Shown: positions 1 through 7,227 of the stretch, piece by piece
How the letters are laid out: each line of letters opens with the position of its first letter
Numbering within the stretch: position 1 is the stretch's first letter
NCBI GenBank assembly: GCA_027315255.1
Contig: DAHUYL010000055.1
Coordinates: 1 to 37,481 of the forward strand
Direction of reading: 5' to 3'
Length of the DNA stretch: 37,481 nt
From: Solirubrobacterales bacterium
GTDB lineage: Bacteria; Actinomycetota; Thermoleophilia; Solirubrobacterales; Solirubrobacteraceae
Made by a program: the position numbers and the translations under genes
The notes under the pieces: model-generated
Told to the model about the DNA's origin: nothing
Databases searched by the model: none
What the model saw: the letters and a program-made list of their open reading frames with translations, nothing else

Positions 1-1
1 G

Positions 2-883
2 GCGCGCGCCGACTACGCGGAGGTGGCGAATGCGATCGCCGCGTTCGAGCCGGTGACGATGGTCGCGAACCCTGGGGATCAGGCGGAGCAGGCACACCAG
101 GCCTGCTCCGCCACGGTCGACGTGGTCGAGCTTCCAATCGACGACTCGTGGCTGCGCGACTGCGGCCCGATCTACGTGCGCGAAGGGGATGGCCGGGTCG
201 CCGTCCACTTCCGCTTCAACGCGTGGGGCGGCAAGTTCCCACCGTGGGATCGCGACGCCGCGGTGGGGCGGCTGATCGCCGAGCACCTCGGGGACCCGGT
301 GCGGGAAGCGCCGCTGGTGCTCGAGGGCGGCTCGATCGTGACCGACGGTGCCGGCACGATCCTGACGACCGAGCAGTGCCTCCTGCACCCGTCGCGAAAC
401 CCGGCGCTGTCCCGCGAGCAGATCGAGCAGGCGCTCGCCCAGCAGCTCGGAGCCGAGCGGGTCGTGTGGCTGCGCGACGGCCTCGTCGAGGACCGCGACA
501 CCGACGGTCACGTCGACCTGGTGGCCGCGTTCGTCGAGCCGCGCCGCGTGCTGCTGCAGACGGCGCCTCCCGGTAACCCGAACCACGAGCGCTGCGAGGA
601 GAACCGTCGCCGCCTCGAGGCGGCCGGGATCGAGGCCGTCGAGCTGCCGCACCTCCCGTACGTCGAAGTCGCCGGCGAGCGGGTCGCGGCCGGCTACCTC
701 AACCTGTACGTGTGCAACGGTGCCGTGATCGTCCCGGTCACCGGCGCCGACACCGACGGGGACGCGCTCGCGATCATCGGGGCTGCGTTTCCGGGTCGCG
801 AGGCGGTGCCCGTCCCCGGCGCCGTGATCGCCTACGGCGGCGGCGGCCCGCACTGCATCACCCAGCAGGTGCCCGCGCTGTGA
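2..883 (+). CDS. aguA: Agmatine deiminase, 5' end cut by window edge
   Basis: Hydrolyses agmatine to N-carbamoylputrescine and ammonia in the cytoplasm, the first step of the agmatine route to putrescine. The frame is open to the first base of the window and the residues before the first GTG (position 23) read as continuing protein (ARADYAEV), so the true start lies upstream. Family signatures visible are SWLRDCGPIYV, EGGSIVTDG followed by TTEQCLL, the DTDGHVDL segment carrying the catalytic His, and the C-terminal GGGGPHCITQQVP with the nucleophilic Cys at codon 854-856. The visible part is about 293 residues against roughly 340-370 for the family. The stop overlaps the start of the next gene by 4 bp (GTGA), which indicates translational coupling with the amidase that uses its product. 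Confidence 0.95.
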   Translation, partial: ARADYAEVANAIAAFEPVTMVANPGDQAEQAHQACSATVDVVELPIDDSWLRDCGPIYVREGDGRVAVHFRFNAWGGKFPPWDRDAAVGRLIAEHLGDPVREAPLVLEGGSIVTDGAGTILTTEQCLLHPSRNPALSREQIEQALAQQLGAERVVWLRDGLVEDRDTDGHVDLVAAFVEPRRVLLQTAPPGNPNHERCEENRRRLEAAGIEAVELPHLPYVEVAGERVAAGYLNLYVCNGAVIVPVTGADTDGDALAIIGAAFPGREAVPVPGAVIAYGGGGPHCITQQVPAL

Positions 884-1869
884 GCGCCGAGCTGATCACC
901 GCCTTCGAGCCCCCGCCCTCGCTGGCGCGGACACGCCCGCCAAGCCGGGGGCCGCTGCGGATCGGGCTGGTACAGGAGCGCTGGCACCCTGACCCCGCCG
1001 AGCACACCGCCGCGCTGTTGGCCGGGATCGTCACCGCCGCCGGCGCCGGTGCCCGGATCGTCTGCCTGCAGGAGCTGACGCTGTCGCGCTACTTCGCCGT
1101 CGAGCCCGACGGCGCGGAGGCGCTCGGCGTCGAGCCCGAGGAGCTCGAGACGGGGCGGACCCTCGCATTCGCCCGGCACGCAGCCACCGCCAACGGCGTC
1201 TACGTTCACGCTTCGCTGTTCGAGCGGGCGCCGGACGGGCCCGGCGGGCCGGACGGGCTCGGGTTCAACACGGCAGTGCTCGTCGCTCCGGACGGTTCGC
1301 TCGTCGTGCGCACGCCCAAGCTCCACATCCCGGTGACGGCGGGCTACCACGAGGACCGCTACTTCCGCCCCGGCCCTGCCGGAGCCGACGCATTCCGGCT
1401 TGCGAGGATCGCGACTGGCGCCGCCGACGGGGGGGAGGCGCGGCTCGGGCTTCCGACCTGCTGGGACCAGTGGTTCCCGGAGCTGGCGCGCGTGTACTCG
1501 CTGGGCGGTGCCGACGTGCTGATCTATCCGACCGCGATCGGGTCCGAGCCCGACCACCCGGAGTTCGACACCCAGCCGCTGTGGCAGCAGGTGATCGTCG
1601 GCAACGGGATCGCGAACGGCACCTTCATGGTGGCGATCAACCGGACCGGCGTCGAGCCCCCGCTGACCTTCTACGGCTCGAGCTTCATCTCCGATCCGTA
1701 CGGCCGGGTGCTCGTCCAGGCGCCAAGGGACCGCCCCGCCGTGCTCGTCGCCGACCTCGATCTGGACCAGCGGCGCGACTGGCTCGAGTTGTTCCCCTTC
1801 CTGCGCACGCGCCGCCCGGACGCGTACGCCTCGCTGGTCGAGCGTTCAGAGGACTCCGGGCGGTCCTGA
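880..1869 (+). CDS. aguB: N-carbamoylputrescine amidase
   Basis: Nitrilase-superfamily enzyme that hydrolyses N-carbamoylputrescine to putrescine, CO2 and ammonia, completing the pathway begun by the upstream deiminase. It has 329 residues from the GTG at 880, which overlaps the aguA stop. Longer in-frame readings start inside aguA and were rejected. The Glu-Lys-Cys triad is visible: E65 in CLQELTLSRYF, K147 in TPKLHIPV and C194 in LPTCWDQWFPE. The CWDQWFPE context is typical of the putrescine amidase branch rather than generic nitrilases. A short N-terminal extension of about 25 residues precedes the conserved fold (RIGLVQ). It is convergent with the sigma factor gene, with only 6 bp between the two stop codons and no obvious hairpin there. 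Confidence 0.95.
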   Translation: MSAELITAFEPPPSLARTRPPSRGPLRIGLVQERWHPDPAEHTAALLAGIVTAAGAGARIVCLQELTLSRYFAVEPDGAEALGVEPEELETGRTLAFARHAATANGVYVHASLFERAPDGPGGPDGLGFNTAVLVAPDGSLVVRTPKLHIPVTAGYHEDRYFRPGPAGADAFRLARIATGAADGGEARLGLPTCWDQWFPELARVYSLGGADVLIYPTAIGSEPDHPEFDTQPLWQQVIVGNGIANGTFMVAINRTGVEPPLTFYGSSFISDPYGRVLVQAPRDRPAVLVADLDLDQRRDWLELFPFLRTRRPDAYASLVERSEDSGRS

Positions 1870-1875
1870 GGCGGC

Positions 1876-2760
1876 TCAGCTGTCCGAGCCCCGGACGAGC
1901 GCGGCGAAGTCGCCGATCGGCCATCCGAGGTGCGCCAGCTTGTCGGGGTTGACGACCGACCTCACGCCCCGGACCTCGCCGCCGCCGATCTCGATCGCCA
2001 TCACGCCCAGCAGCCGTTCGTGCGCGTCGAGGATCAGCGCTCCGGCGCCGCCGTTGACCTCGACCGGGCGCCACGTCAAGCCCGGCGTGCGTGCGCGCAG
2101 TCGCGCCCATTCGGCGAGGGTCTGCGCGACCACGCTGCGTCCGTGCAGACTCTGCGCGAGCGCGGGCACCTTCCCGCCGCCATCGCCTGTCAGCTGGACG
2201 TCGTGTGCCAGCAGCGCCTCGAGGTCGGCGAGGTCACCGTTCTCGGCGGCGGCGAGAAATCGGGCTGCGAGCTGATCGCGCTCGGCCGGCGTCGTCTCGA
2301 AGCGCGGGCGTCGCTGTTCGACGTGCTTCCTCGCCCGGCTTGCGAGCTGGCGGACGTTGTCCTGGCTCTTGCCGATGACCGCGGCGATCTGCGCGTGGTC
2401 GTAGTCGAACACGTCGTGCAGGAGCAGCACCGCCCGCCGCTCCGGCGACAGGATCTCGAGCACCAGCAGCATCGCCATCGACAGCGAGTCGGCCATCTCG
2501 GCGTGCTCTGCCGGATCTTCGCCGCTGTCGGTGAGGATCGGCTCGGGCAGCCACTCGCCGACGTAGCTCACGCGCCGGGCACGGGCCGAGCGCAGCTCGT
2601 TGATCGCCAGCCGGGTGGTGACGGTCGAGACGAACGCGGGCGGCGAGTCGATCCGCCCGCCGTCCTCGAGCACCTGGTGGAGGCGCAGCAGCGCCTCCTG
2701 GACCACGTCCTCGGCCTCGGTGACGCTGCCGAGCATCCGGTAGGCGATCGCGAACGACAC
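1876..2760 (-). CDS. ECF41-type sigma factor with SnoaL-like C-terminal domain
   Basis: RNA polymerase sigma factor of the extracytoplasmic-function class. Region 2 (AYRMLGSVTEAEDVVQEA, residues 6-23) and region 4 (residues 99-147, with SPERRAVLLLHDVFDY) are followed by an NTF2/SnoaL-like extension. Three ECF41 hallmarks are present: WLPEP in the linker (70-74), DGGGK (193-197) and NPDKL (271-275). In that group the C-terminal domain modulates sigma activity in place of a separate anti-sigma factor. The gene follows the c-di-GMP enzyme by 23 bp on the same strand, so it is probably last in that operon. The usual genomic partner (carboxymuconolactone decarboxylase, oxidoreductase or epimerase) is absent here. 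The GTG at 2760 gives a protein lacking the first ~10 residues normally seen before region 2. The frame is open upstream but has no other standard start codon, so the start is uncertain. Confidence 0.88.
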   Translation of the reverse strand: MSFAIAYRMLGSVTEAEDVVQEALLRLHQVLEDGGRIDSPPAFVSTVTTRLAINELRSARARRVSYVGEWLPEPILTDSGEDPAEHAEMADSLSMAMLLVLEILSPERRAVLLLHDVFDYDHAQIAAVIGKSQDNVRQLASRARKHVEQRRPRFETTPAERDQLAARFLAAAENGDLADLEALLAHDVQLTGDGGGKVPALAQSLHGRSVVAQTLAEWARLRARTPGLTWRPVEVNGGAGALILDAHERLLGVMAIEIGGGEVRGVRSVVNPDKLAHLGWPIGDFAALVRGSDS

Positions 2761-2783
2761 GGGCCTCGCCGGGGCACGCCGGC

Positions 2784-5195
2784 TCAGCTCGGCTGCTCGA
2801 GCAGCTGGCGGATGTGGCCCAGGATCTCCGCGACCTGCTGGTCGTGGTCGATCGGCGCGTACCGCGGCCGGGGCGGCTCGATCGGCTCCGCGTCATCGGT
2901 GTCGCGATCGAGCTCCTCGAGGAACGTATCGACCACGGACGGGTCGAACTGATGGCCCGCTTCGCGGCGCAGCTCGGCGCGTGCCGCTTCCGCGTCGCGA
3001 CCCGACCGGTAGCAGCGGTCGGTGATGATCGCGTCGTAGGCATCGCAGACAGCCACGATCCGGGCGGCGAGTGGGATCTGCTCGCCCGACATGCGGTCCG
3101 GGTAGCCCGACCCGTCCCAGCGCTCGTGGCTCGAGCGGACGATCATCGCGACCGGCCGCAGCGCCGGCGCTGCACTGAGGATGCGGTCGCCGAGGATCGT
3201 GTGTTGGCGCATGAACTCCCACTCGTTCGGGTCGAGCGGGCCGGGCTTGGTGAGGATCGCGTCGGGAATCCCGACCTTGCCGATGTCGTGCAGCGCCGCG
3301 GCTCGCGCCAGCTCGTCGATCTCCTCGCCGCTCATGCCGAGCCGGCGCCCGACCCGGATCGCCAGGCGCTCGACCATCGTGGAATGGTCGGGGAGTCCGT
3401 TCTGCTTGGCGCGCAGGATGTGGACGAGCACGTCGTGTGCCTGCTCGCGGGCCCCTGAGCGACGTGCATGCTTGTGGCCGTACATGCGCTTGTCCGCGAC
3501 CTGCAGCGCGTAGTCGCCGCTCGTCGCCTCGTGCGGGAGCAGCACCGAGCCGCATGACGCCGTGATCGTGAACGTCTCGCTGCGCTCGGACAGCGCCACC
3601 AGGGCGGCGGTCGCGCTGCACTCGAGCTGCGCGTCGGCCGGCACCAGCACGCAGAACTCGTCACCGCCGAGCCGGAAGGCGGAGCCGTGCGGGGCGACCG
3701 CCGTCTCCAGCTTGCGCGCCAGCCGGGCGAGCAGCGCGTCGCCGGCGAGGTGGCCGAAGGTGTCGTTGTATGCCTTGAACCCGTCGAGGTCGAACAGCAT
3801 CAGCACGAGCGGCCGGATCTGCGAGGACTGCTCGAGCGCGGCGAGCTCCTCGGACAGCTTGCGGCGGTTGCCGAGCCGCGTCAGCGGGTCCGTGTGGGCC
3901 TGCTCTCGCAGCAGCTCGTGCGCGACGATCTCGTCCGCCGCGGTCTCCGCACGTTCGACCAGCCGCATCAGCAGCCGCTGCTCGTCGTCGCTGAACGGGC
4001 GGCCGCTGCGCGCGACCGACACCGCGCCGCGGGTCTCGCCGCCAACCCGGAACGGCACAGCCAGCGCCCAGGTGTCGTCGAGGTCGCGCTGACGGGGCTC
4101 GCCGGCCGATTTCGCCTCCCCGCACGCGGTTCGCACGAGCCGATCGTGCTCGGGCAGCCCGGCGCTCGAATCGACCGGCGCGGCCGTCGGAACGATCAGG
4201 GTGAGGTGCCCGGCGGCTGCGTCGAGCGCGTCGAGCGAGCCGTTCAGCAGCACGTCGGTCAGGGCCCGCAGCTCGAGCTTGGCGGCGAACGCCTCGCCGA
4301 GCCGGTGGACGGCGGCCTGCAGTCGCGTCCGCTGGCGAGCCACGACCGCGAGGCGCCGCTGCGCCTCGGTGATCCGGGCCGAGCGGTCGCGGTCGGCGAG
4401 GATCATCAGCGCGTTCAGCGGCACCAGCAGCAGCAGCTCGGTCGGGCGGTGACGCGCGGCGTCCGCCAGCAGCAGGCCCATCGGCGCGATGCAGGCGTCG
4501 ACCATCCAGACGGTCGCGATCACGCGGCCCTGGAGCTGGGGTGCGATCCCCATGATCAGCGACTCGCGCACCGTCGAGCCGGCGAGGTCGAACAGGCAGC
4601 CCGCGAAGAACGCGGCCACGTAGACGCCTACCTGAGGGAGGCCGCGGACGCCTGGCGCGAGCGCCAGGACGATCGCCGGGCCGAACGCGTGGAAGCCGTC
4701 GGGAATCGCGAACAGGAGCTCCTGGGTGGACCCGCGGCGCGCGAGCAACCGACCGAAGGACCCGAGCACGAGCCCGGCAGAGGCCAGCAGCGGCACAGCC
4801 AGCGGCGGCAGCAGGACCAGCATCGGCACCAGCACCAGGTAGGACGGCACGAAGTAACCGGCGCCGATCGGGAAGCGGACGGTGCGCGAGACGACCGCGT
4901 ACAGCACGACCAGCCCGCTGGCGAGCAGCAGGTTGGGGCGACCGTGTCCCAGTGCTGCGACCGCGGCCGGCACCGCCGCGATCAGGAATGCGAGGGCGCT
5001 CGAGCTCTCGACGAGCAGCTCACGCGGGCTTGCTCGGCGCGAGCGCGTGTCCCACGACTCCTCGAGCAGCCGCTCGACGGGGTCGCTGGCGAGCATCTCC
5101 TCGGCGGCGTCGCCGCGGCGTGAGAGCCGGCTGGCCGTACCGCCGACCAGCTCGAGGCGCGTCGGGCGCTCAGCCTCGGGTGTAGGGATCGACAT
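2784..5195 (-). CDS. Membrane GAF-GGDEF-HD-GYP bifunctional c-di-GMP enzyme
   Basis: Predicted to both make and degrade cyclic di-GMP. Residues ~65-275 form a hydrophobic multi-pass sensor region (MASE-like), ~295-430 look like a GAF domain, ~440-570 are a diguanylate cyclase and ~610-760 an HD-GYP phosphodiesterase. The cyclase signature is intact (RLGGDEF, GGDEF at 510-514). The HD pair lies in ALHDIGKVGIPD (H636, D637) and GYP at 697-699 within DGSGYPDRMSG. The inhibitory I-site RxxD expected just before GGDEF reads APHG, so product inhibition at the usual site is probably lost. The ATG at 5195 lies 26 bp inside the upstream secreted-protein gene, indicating coupled translation. The riboswitch leader at 5811-5887 heads this operon, so expression is likely to respond to the enzyme's own product. 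Confidence 0.93.
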   Translation of the reverse strand: MSIPTPEAERPTRLELVGGTASRLSRRGDAAEEMLASDPVERLLEESWDTRSRRASPRELLVESSSALAFLIAAVPAAVAALGHGRPNLLLASGLVVLYAVVSRTVRFPIGAGYFVPSYLVLVPMLVLLPPLAVPLLASAGLVLGSFGRLLARRGSTQELLFAIPDGFHAFGPAIVLALAPGVRGLPQVGVYVAAFFAGCLFDLAGSTVRESLIMGIAPQLQGRVIATVWMVDACIAPMGLLLADAARHRPTELLLLVPLNALMILADRDRSARITEAQRRLAVVARQRTRLQAAVHRLGEAFAAKLELRALTDVLLNGSLDALDAAAGHLTLIVPTAAPVDSSAGLPEHDRLVRTACGEAKSAGEPRQRDLDDTWALAVPFRVGGETRGAVSVARSGRPFSDDEQRLLMRLVERAETAADEIVAHELLREQAHTDPLTRLGNRRKLSEELAALEQSSQIRPLVLMLFDLDGFKAYNDTFGHLAGDALLARLARKLETAVAPHGSAFRLGGDEFCVLVPADAQLECSATAALVALSERSETFTITASCGSVLLPHEATSGDYALQVADKRMYGHKHARRSGAREQAHDVLVHILRAKQNGLPDHSTMVERLAIRVGRRLGMSGEEIDELARAAALHDIGKVGIPDAILTKPGPLDPNEWEFMRQHTILGDRILSAAPALRPVAMIVRSSHERWDGSGYPDRMSGEQIPLAARIVAVCDAYDAIITDRCYRSGRDAEAARAELRREAGHQFDPSVVDTFLEELDRDTDDAEPIEPPRPRYAPIDHDQQVAEILGHIRQLLEQPS

Positions 5196-5778
5196 AGAGG
5201 TCGGCGATCTGCACGGGACCGCCCTCGTTGACGAACTGGATCTGCACCATGTAGCTGGCGCCGTTCCAGGTCGGCAGCAGCGCCGCGAGGTTGAAGATGC
5301 CGGTCGGCGTCCATTGGTTGCCGGCGCCGGCCCAGCCGGTCGTCACGTCCTCCTGCTGACCCCAGGGGCTGGTCCAGATCACGTTGACGAGCATTCCGTA
5401 CCACCAGGCCGGGCCGTGCTGGCGGGCGTAGAAGCGGAAGGTCGGCGTCTGCGAGCTGACGCAGAACGGCGCCGAGGTCACCGACTGGCCGGGCGGGATC
5501 GTCAGCGCGTGGGGTGCGGGGCCGCCCTGACTGTTGTCGACGGTGGCGCCACCCAGCGACCACCCGGCGCCGCCGGTGCTGAAGTCACCACCGGGTGCGA
5601 GCGTGTACCAGGAAGGGTCGCCGAACTGCGAGAAGGCCTGCATCGCACCGGCGGTCGTAACGCTGCAGTTGGCGGTGGCGGCAGCGGCGACCGCTGGGAC
5701 CGCGGCGCTCAGCGCCAGCGCGCCCGCGGCGGCGCATGCGAAACGTCGGACCCTCGGCCGGCGGATCAGGTACGGCAT
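5170..5778 (-). CDS. Secreted protein of unknown function under c-di-GMP riboswitch control
   Basis: 202 residues. The N-terminus has an Arg-rich stretch followed by a hydrophobic Ala-rich core ending near AAAATANC, a convincing Sec-type signal peptide. The mature part is rich in Gly, Trp and beta-prone segments (PGGDFSTGGAGWSLGG, PTFRFYARQ, ADLYVDPYTRG). From memory this pattern recurs in secreted proteins of Solirubrobacterales and looks like a beta-sandwich, possibly carbohydrate-binding, but no function is established. The ATG at 5778 is preferred over the TTG directly before it because GGAGG lies 5 nt upstream of the ATG. The 3' end overlaps the next gene by 26 bp. It is the first gene after the riboswitch, so it is the primary target of that RNA. 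A surface or matrix role is inferred only from secretion and c-di-GMP control. Confidence 0.82.
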   Translation of the reverse strand: MPYLIRRPRVRRFACAAAGALALSAAVPAVAAAATANCSVTTAGAMQAFSQFGDPSWYTLAPGGDFSTGGAGWSLGGATVDNSQGGPAPHALTIPPGQSVTSAPFCVSSQTPTFRFYARQHGPAWWYGMLVNVIWTSPWGQQEDVTTGWAGAGNQWTPTGIFNLAALLPTWNGASYMVQIQFVNEGGPVQIADLYVDPYTRG

Positions 5779-5810
5779 CAAGACCTCCGTGTGTCGATGC
5801 TTCGCTTACC

Positions 5811-5887
5811 TTCCCTCGGCAGCTGGGCCGCCTCGTCCGAGACCCCTGGCTTTGCGGTCCCCGCCTCGCGACGGGTTTGCCCTTTCT
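5811..5887 (-). ncRNA. Class I cyclic di-GMP (GEMM) riboswitch aptamer
   Basis: Reading the minus strand, the conserved core is present in order: GGGCAAACC (5882-5874), a 6-bp hairpin capped by a GCGA GNRA tetraloop (5875-5870 pairing with 5865-5860), then CCGCAAAGCC (5857-5848). The GGC of the first block can pair with the GCC of the last to close P1. A second hairpin follows (GGCGGC-CCA-GCTGCC, 5832-5818, then GAGG), matching the tetraloop-receptor stem that ends GGTAGC...TTACCGA.GG in well-studied members. The remaining ~30 nt to the ATG carry the GGAGG of the secreted-protein gene. No clear terminator is visible, so control of translation initiation is the simpler reading. Confidence 0.9.
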
Positions 5888-5897
5888 GGTGCCCTGT

Positions 5898-5924
5898 GAA
5901 TCGGCACGCGGGCAGGGGTCTTTA
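5898..5924 (-). promoter_or_regulatory. Sigma-28 (FliA/WhiG)-like promoter upstream of the riboswitch
   Basis: On the minus strand TAAA (5924-5921) is followed by exactly 15 nt and then GCCGATTC (5905-5898). The sigma-28 consensus is TAAA-N15-GCCGATAA, so the -35, the spacing and six of eight -10 bases match. The predicted transcription start falls at about 5887-5891, a few bases before the first aptamer nucleotides, which independently supports both calls. No sigma-28 gene is in this window. Confidence 0.7.
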
Positions 5925-5925
5925 T

Positions 5926-5940
5926 CCGTAGGAACTACGG
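5926..5940. promoter_or_regulatory. Palindrome abutting the sigma-28-like promoter
   Basis: CCGTAG-GAA-CTACGG is a perfect 6-bp inverted repeat with a 3-nt centre, ending 1 bp before the TAAA -35 element of the minus-strand promoter. The position suits a dimeric activator site or an operator. It is also upstream of the plus-strand peptidase gene at 6071. The bound factor is unknown, and chance occurrence cannot be excluded. Confidence 0.4.
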
Positions 5941-6070
5941 CTCTTGGTAAGGGCGCGTTTGCCGCTGCGACGCGTGACCGGGTCTCACTTAGCGGGCTCT
6001 TGCACTCCTCGTCGCCGGCTCTTCGTCGACTGCGAGGTCGTTCTTACGGGCGCTGTCCACAGTTATCGGC

Positions 6071-7036
6071 ATGAGCCCGAGAATCCTGATCCCGGTGGTT
6101 CCGGCGCTTGCAAGCGTTGCGGTAGCCATACCGGCGTTGAAGGCGTCAGCATCACGGCCGCCGGCGTCGGAGCCGGCCGCCGCGGTGCCGGGGTCGGCGG
6201 CGGTCGCAGCGGCGGCGATCTCGGAGCCGACAGGGGTCAGTGAGAACTGGGCCGGCTATGAGGCGGCTTCGACGCGAGCGAGCGGATTCACCGCGGTCTC
6301 CGCCTCGTGGACTCAACCGGCCGCGAAATGCGTCGCCTCCTCGAGTGCGACGTATGCGGCGTTCTGGGTCGGGCTCGGCGGCGGCAGCGGCGGTTCGACC
6401 GCGCTCGAGCAGGCCGGCACCCAGGCCGACTGCACCGCCGGCGGCGCCGCCTACTACTACGCCTGGTACGAGCTCGTCCCCGCGGCGCCGGTCAGGCTGC
6501 CGTTGAAGGTCCGGGCCGGCGACCGGATCGATACGCGGGTGACGGTCCACGGCAGCGCGGTCACGATCCACGTGGCCGACCAGACGACCGGCAGGTCCGC
6601 GGACCGGACACTGACGATGAGCGATCCGGACACGTCCACCGCCGAGTGGATCGCGGAGGCGCCGTCGGCGTGCGCCGCCGGTGTCGCCGAGCAGTGCGCG
6701 CCGTTGCCGCTCACCGACTTCGGCTCGGTTCGGTTCCGCAACGCACATGCGACCGCGGGCGGTCACACCGGTGGGATCGGCGACTCCGCCTGGCAGACCC
6801 AGGCGATCGTGCTCGATGCGACCGGCGGCGCGGGCCGTTACGGCGGTCCGGGTGGCTACGGCGGTCCGGGTGGCTACGACGTTCCGGGTGGCTACGGCCC
6901 TCCCGGCGGCTACGGCACCTACGGCGCCGACCCGTCGTCCCTCACCGGCAGCGGTGCGACGCCGTCGGCGTTGAAGCTCGGCGGCACCGCGTTCACCGTC
7001 ACATACGGCTTCCAAGGAGGCACCTACGGCTACTGA
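6071..7036 (+). CDS. Secreted glutamic (G1/eqolisin-type) endopeptidase with GGY-repeat tail
   Basis: 321 residues. A signal peptide-like N-terminus and a low-complexity Ala/Pro stretch (~20-55) precede an eqolisin-type fold. Signatures visible are SENWAGYEA (57-65), ASWTQPAAKC, FWVGLGGG, the LEQAGT segment with candidate catalytic Gln Q114, YYAWYELVP and TAEWIAEAPS with candidate catalytic Glu E192. Family G1 enzymes use a Gln/Glu dyad and usually act in acid. The C-terminus has four tandem PGGY-type hexapeptides and ends in GTYGY, a tail outside the catalytic fold that could bind the wall or a polymer. No strong ribosome site precedes the ATG, and leader signals are weak. It is divergent from the c-di-GMP-controlled operon, so the two share an upstream region, but shared regulation is not shown. 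Confidence 0.85.
   Translation: MSPRILIPVVPALASVAVAIPALKASASRPPASEPAAAVPGSAAVAAAAISEPTGVSENWAGYEAASTRASGFTAVSASWTQPAAKCVASSSATYAAFWVGLGGGSGGSTALEQAGTQADCTAGGAAYYYAWYELVPAAPVRLPLKVRAGDRIDTRVTVHGSAVTIHVADQTTGRSADRTLTMSDPDTSTAEWIAEAPSACAAGVAEQCAPLPLTDFGSVRFRNAHATAGGHTGGIGDSAWQTQAIVLDATGGAGRYGGPGGYGGPGGYDVPGGYGPPGGYGTYGADPSSLTGSGATPSALKLGGTAFTVTYGFQGGTYGY
6842..6913 (+). repeat. Four tandem 18-bp repeats encoding the GGY tail
   Basis: Four consecutive 18-bp units encode GGPGGY, GGPGGY, DVPGGY and GPPGGY. Units 1 and 2 are identical at nucleotide level (6842-6859, 6860-6877), unit 3 differs in a few bases and unit 4 is the most diverged. Copy number could vary by slippage without breaking the frame. 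Confidence 0.9.
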
Positions 7037-7053
7037 TCCACCGATCTGACTTC

Positions 7054-7071
7054 GGGGCTCGTGAGAGCCCC
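7054..7071 (+). terminator. Hairpin after the G1 peptidase gene
   Basis: GGGGCTC-GTGA-GAGCCCC is a perfect 7-bp stem with a GTGA loop, 17 bp after the peptidase stop. There is no U tract, as is common for high-GC actinobacterial terminators. Confidence 0.55.
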
Positions 7072-7141
7072 GGGGCGGCTTCGCACGCGACGCGTCACTC
7101 CACCCGCATGCCGACGGTCCCCGAGCCGCCCCACCTCAGCG

Positions 7142-7170
7142 CCAGCGCCACCGCCTCGCGGTGGCGCTGG
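7142..7170. terminator. Strong 13-bp hairpin between convergent genes
   Basis: A perfect 13-bp inverted repeat (7142-7154 and 7158-7170) with a CTC loop lies between the ends of the peptidase gene (+) and the PHP-glycosyltransferase gene (-). Position and symmetry suggest a bidirectional terminator. Confidence 0.6.
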
Positions 7171-7202
7171 TCGTCGTGGCGGCGGGTCAGCCGGGTGCGT
7201 CG

Positions 7203-7227
7203 GCTCAGCTCAGCTCAGCTCAGCTCA
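7203..7227. repeat. GCTCA microsatellite, five copies
   Basis: Five perfect tandem copies of GCTCA. On the minus strand they read TGAGC, and the copy at 7223-7227 supplies the TGA stop of the PHP-glycosyltransferase gene. Length changes would therefore fall after the stop and not alter the protein. Confidence 0.9.

Noticed and set aside
3687-5123. Plus-strand open frame opposite the c-di-GMP enzyme
   Set aside because: Gln/Arg-rich composition with no domain; the minus-strand gene has full GGDEF and HD-GYP motifs.
6063-6070. GCCGATAA on the minus strand as a second sigma-28 -10 element
   Set aside because: No TAAA-like -35 lies 15 bp upstream on that strand.
7203-7227. GCTCA repeats considered as a phase-variation switch
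   Set aside because: The stop codon is in the first copy met by the ribosome, so changes in copy number would not alter the coding sequence.
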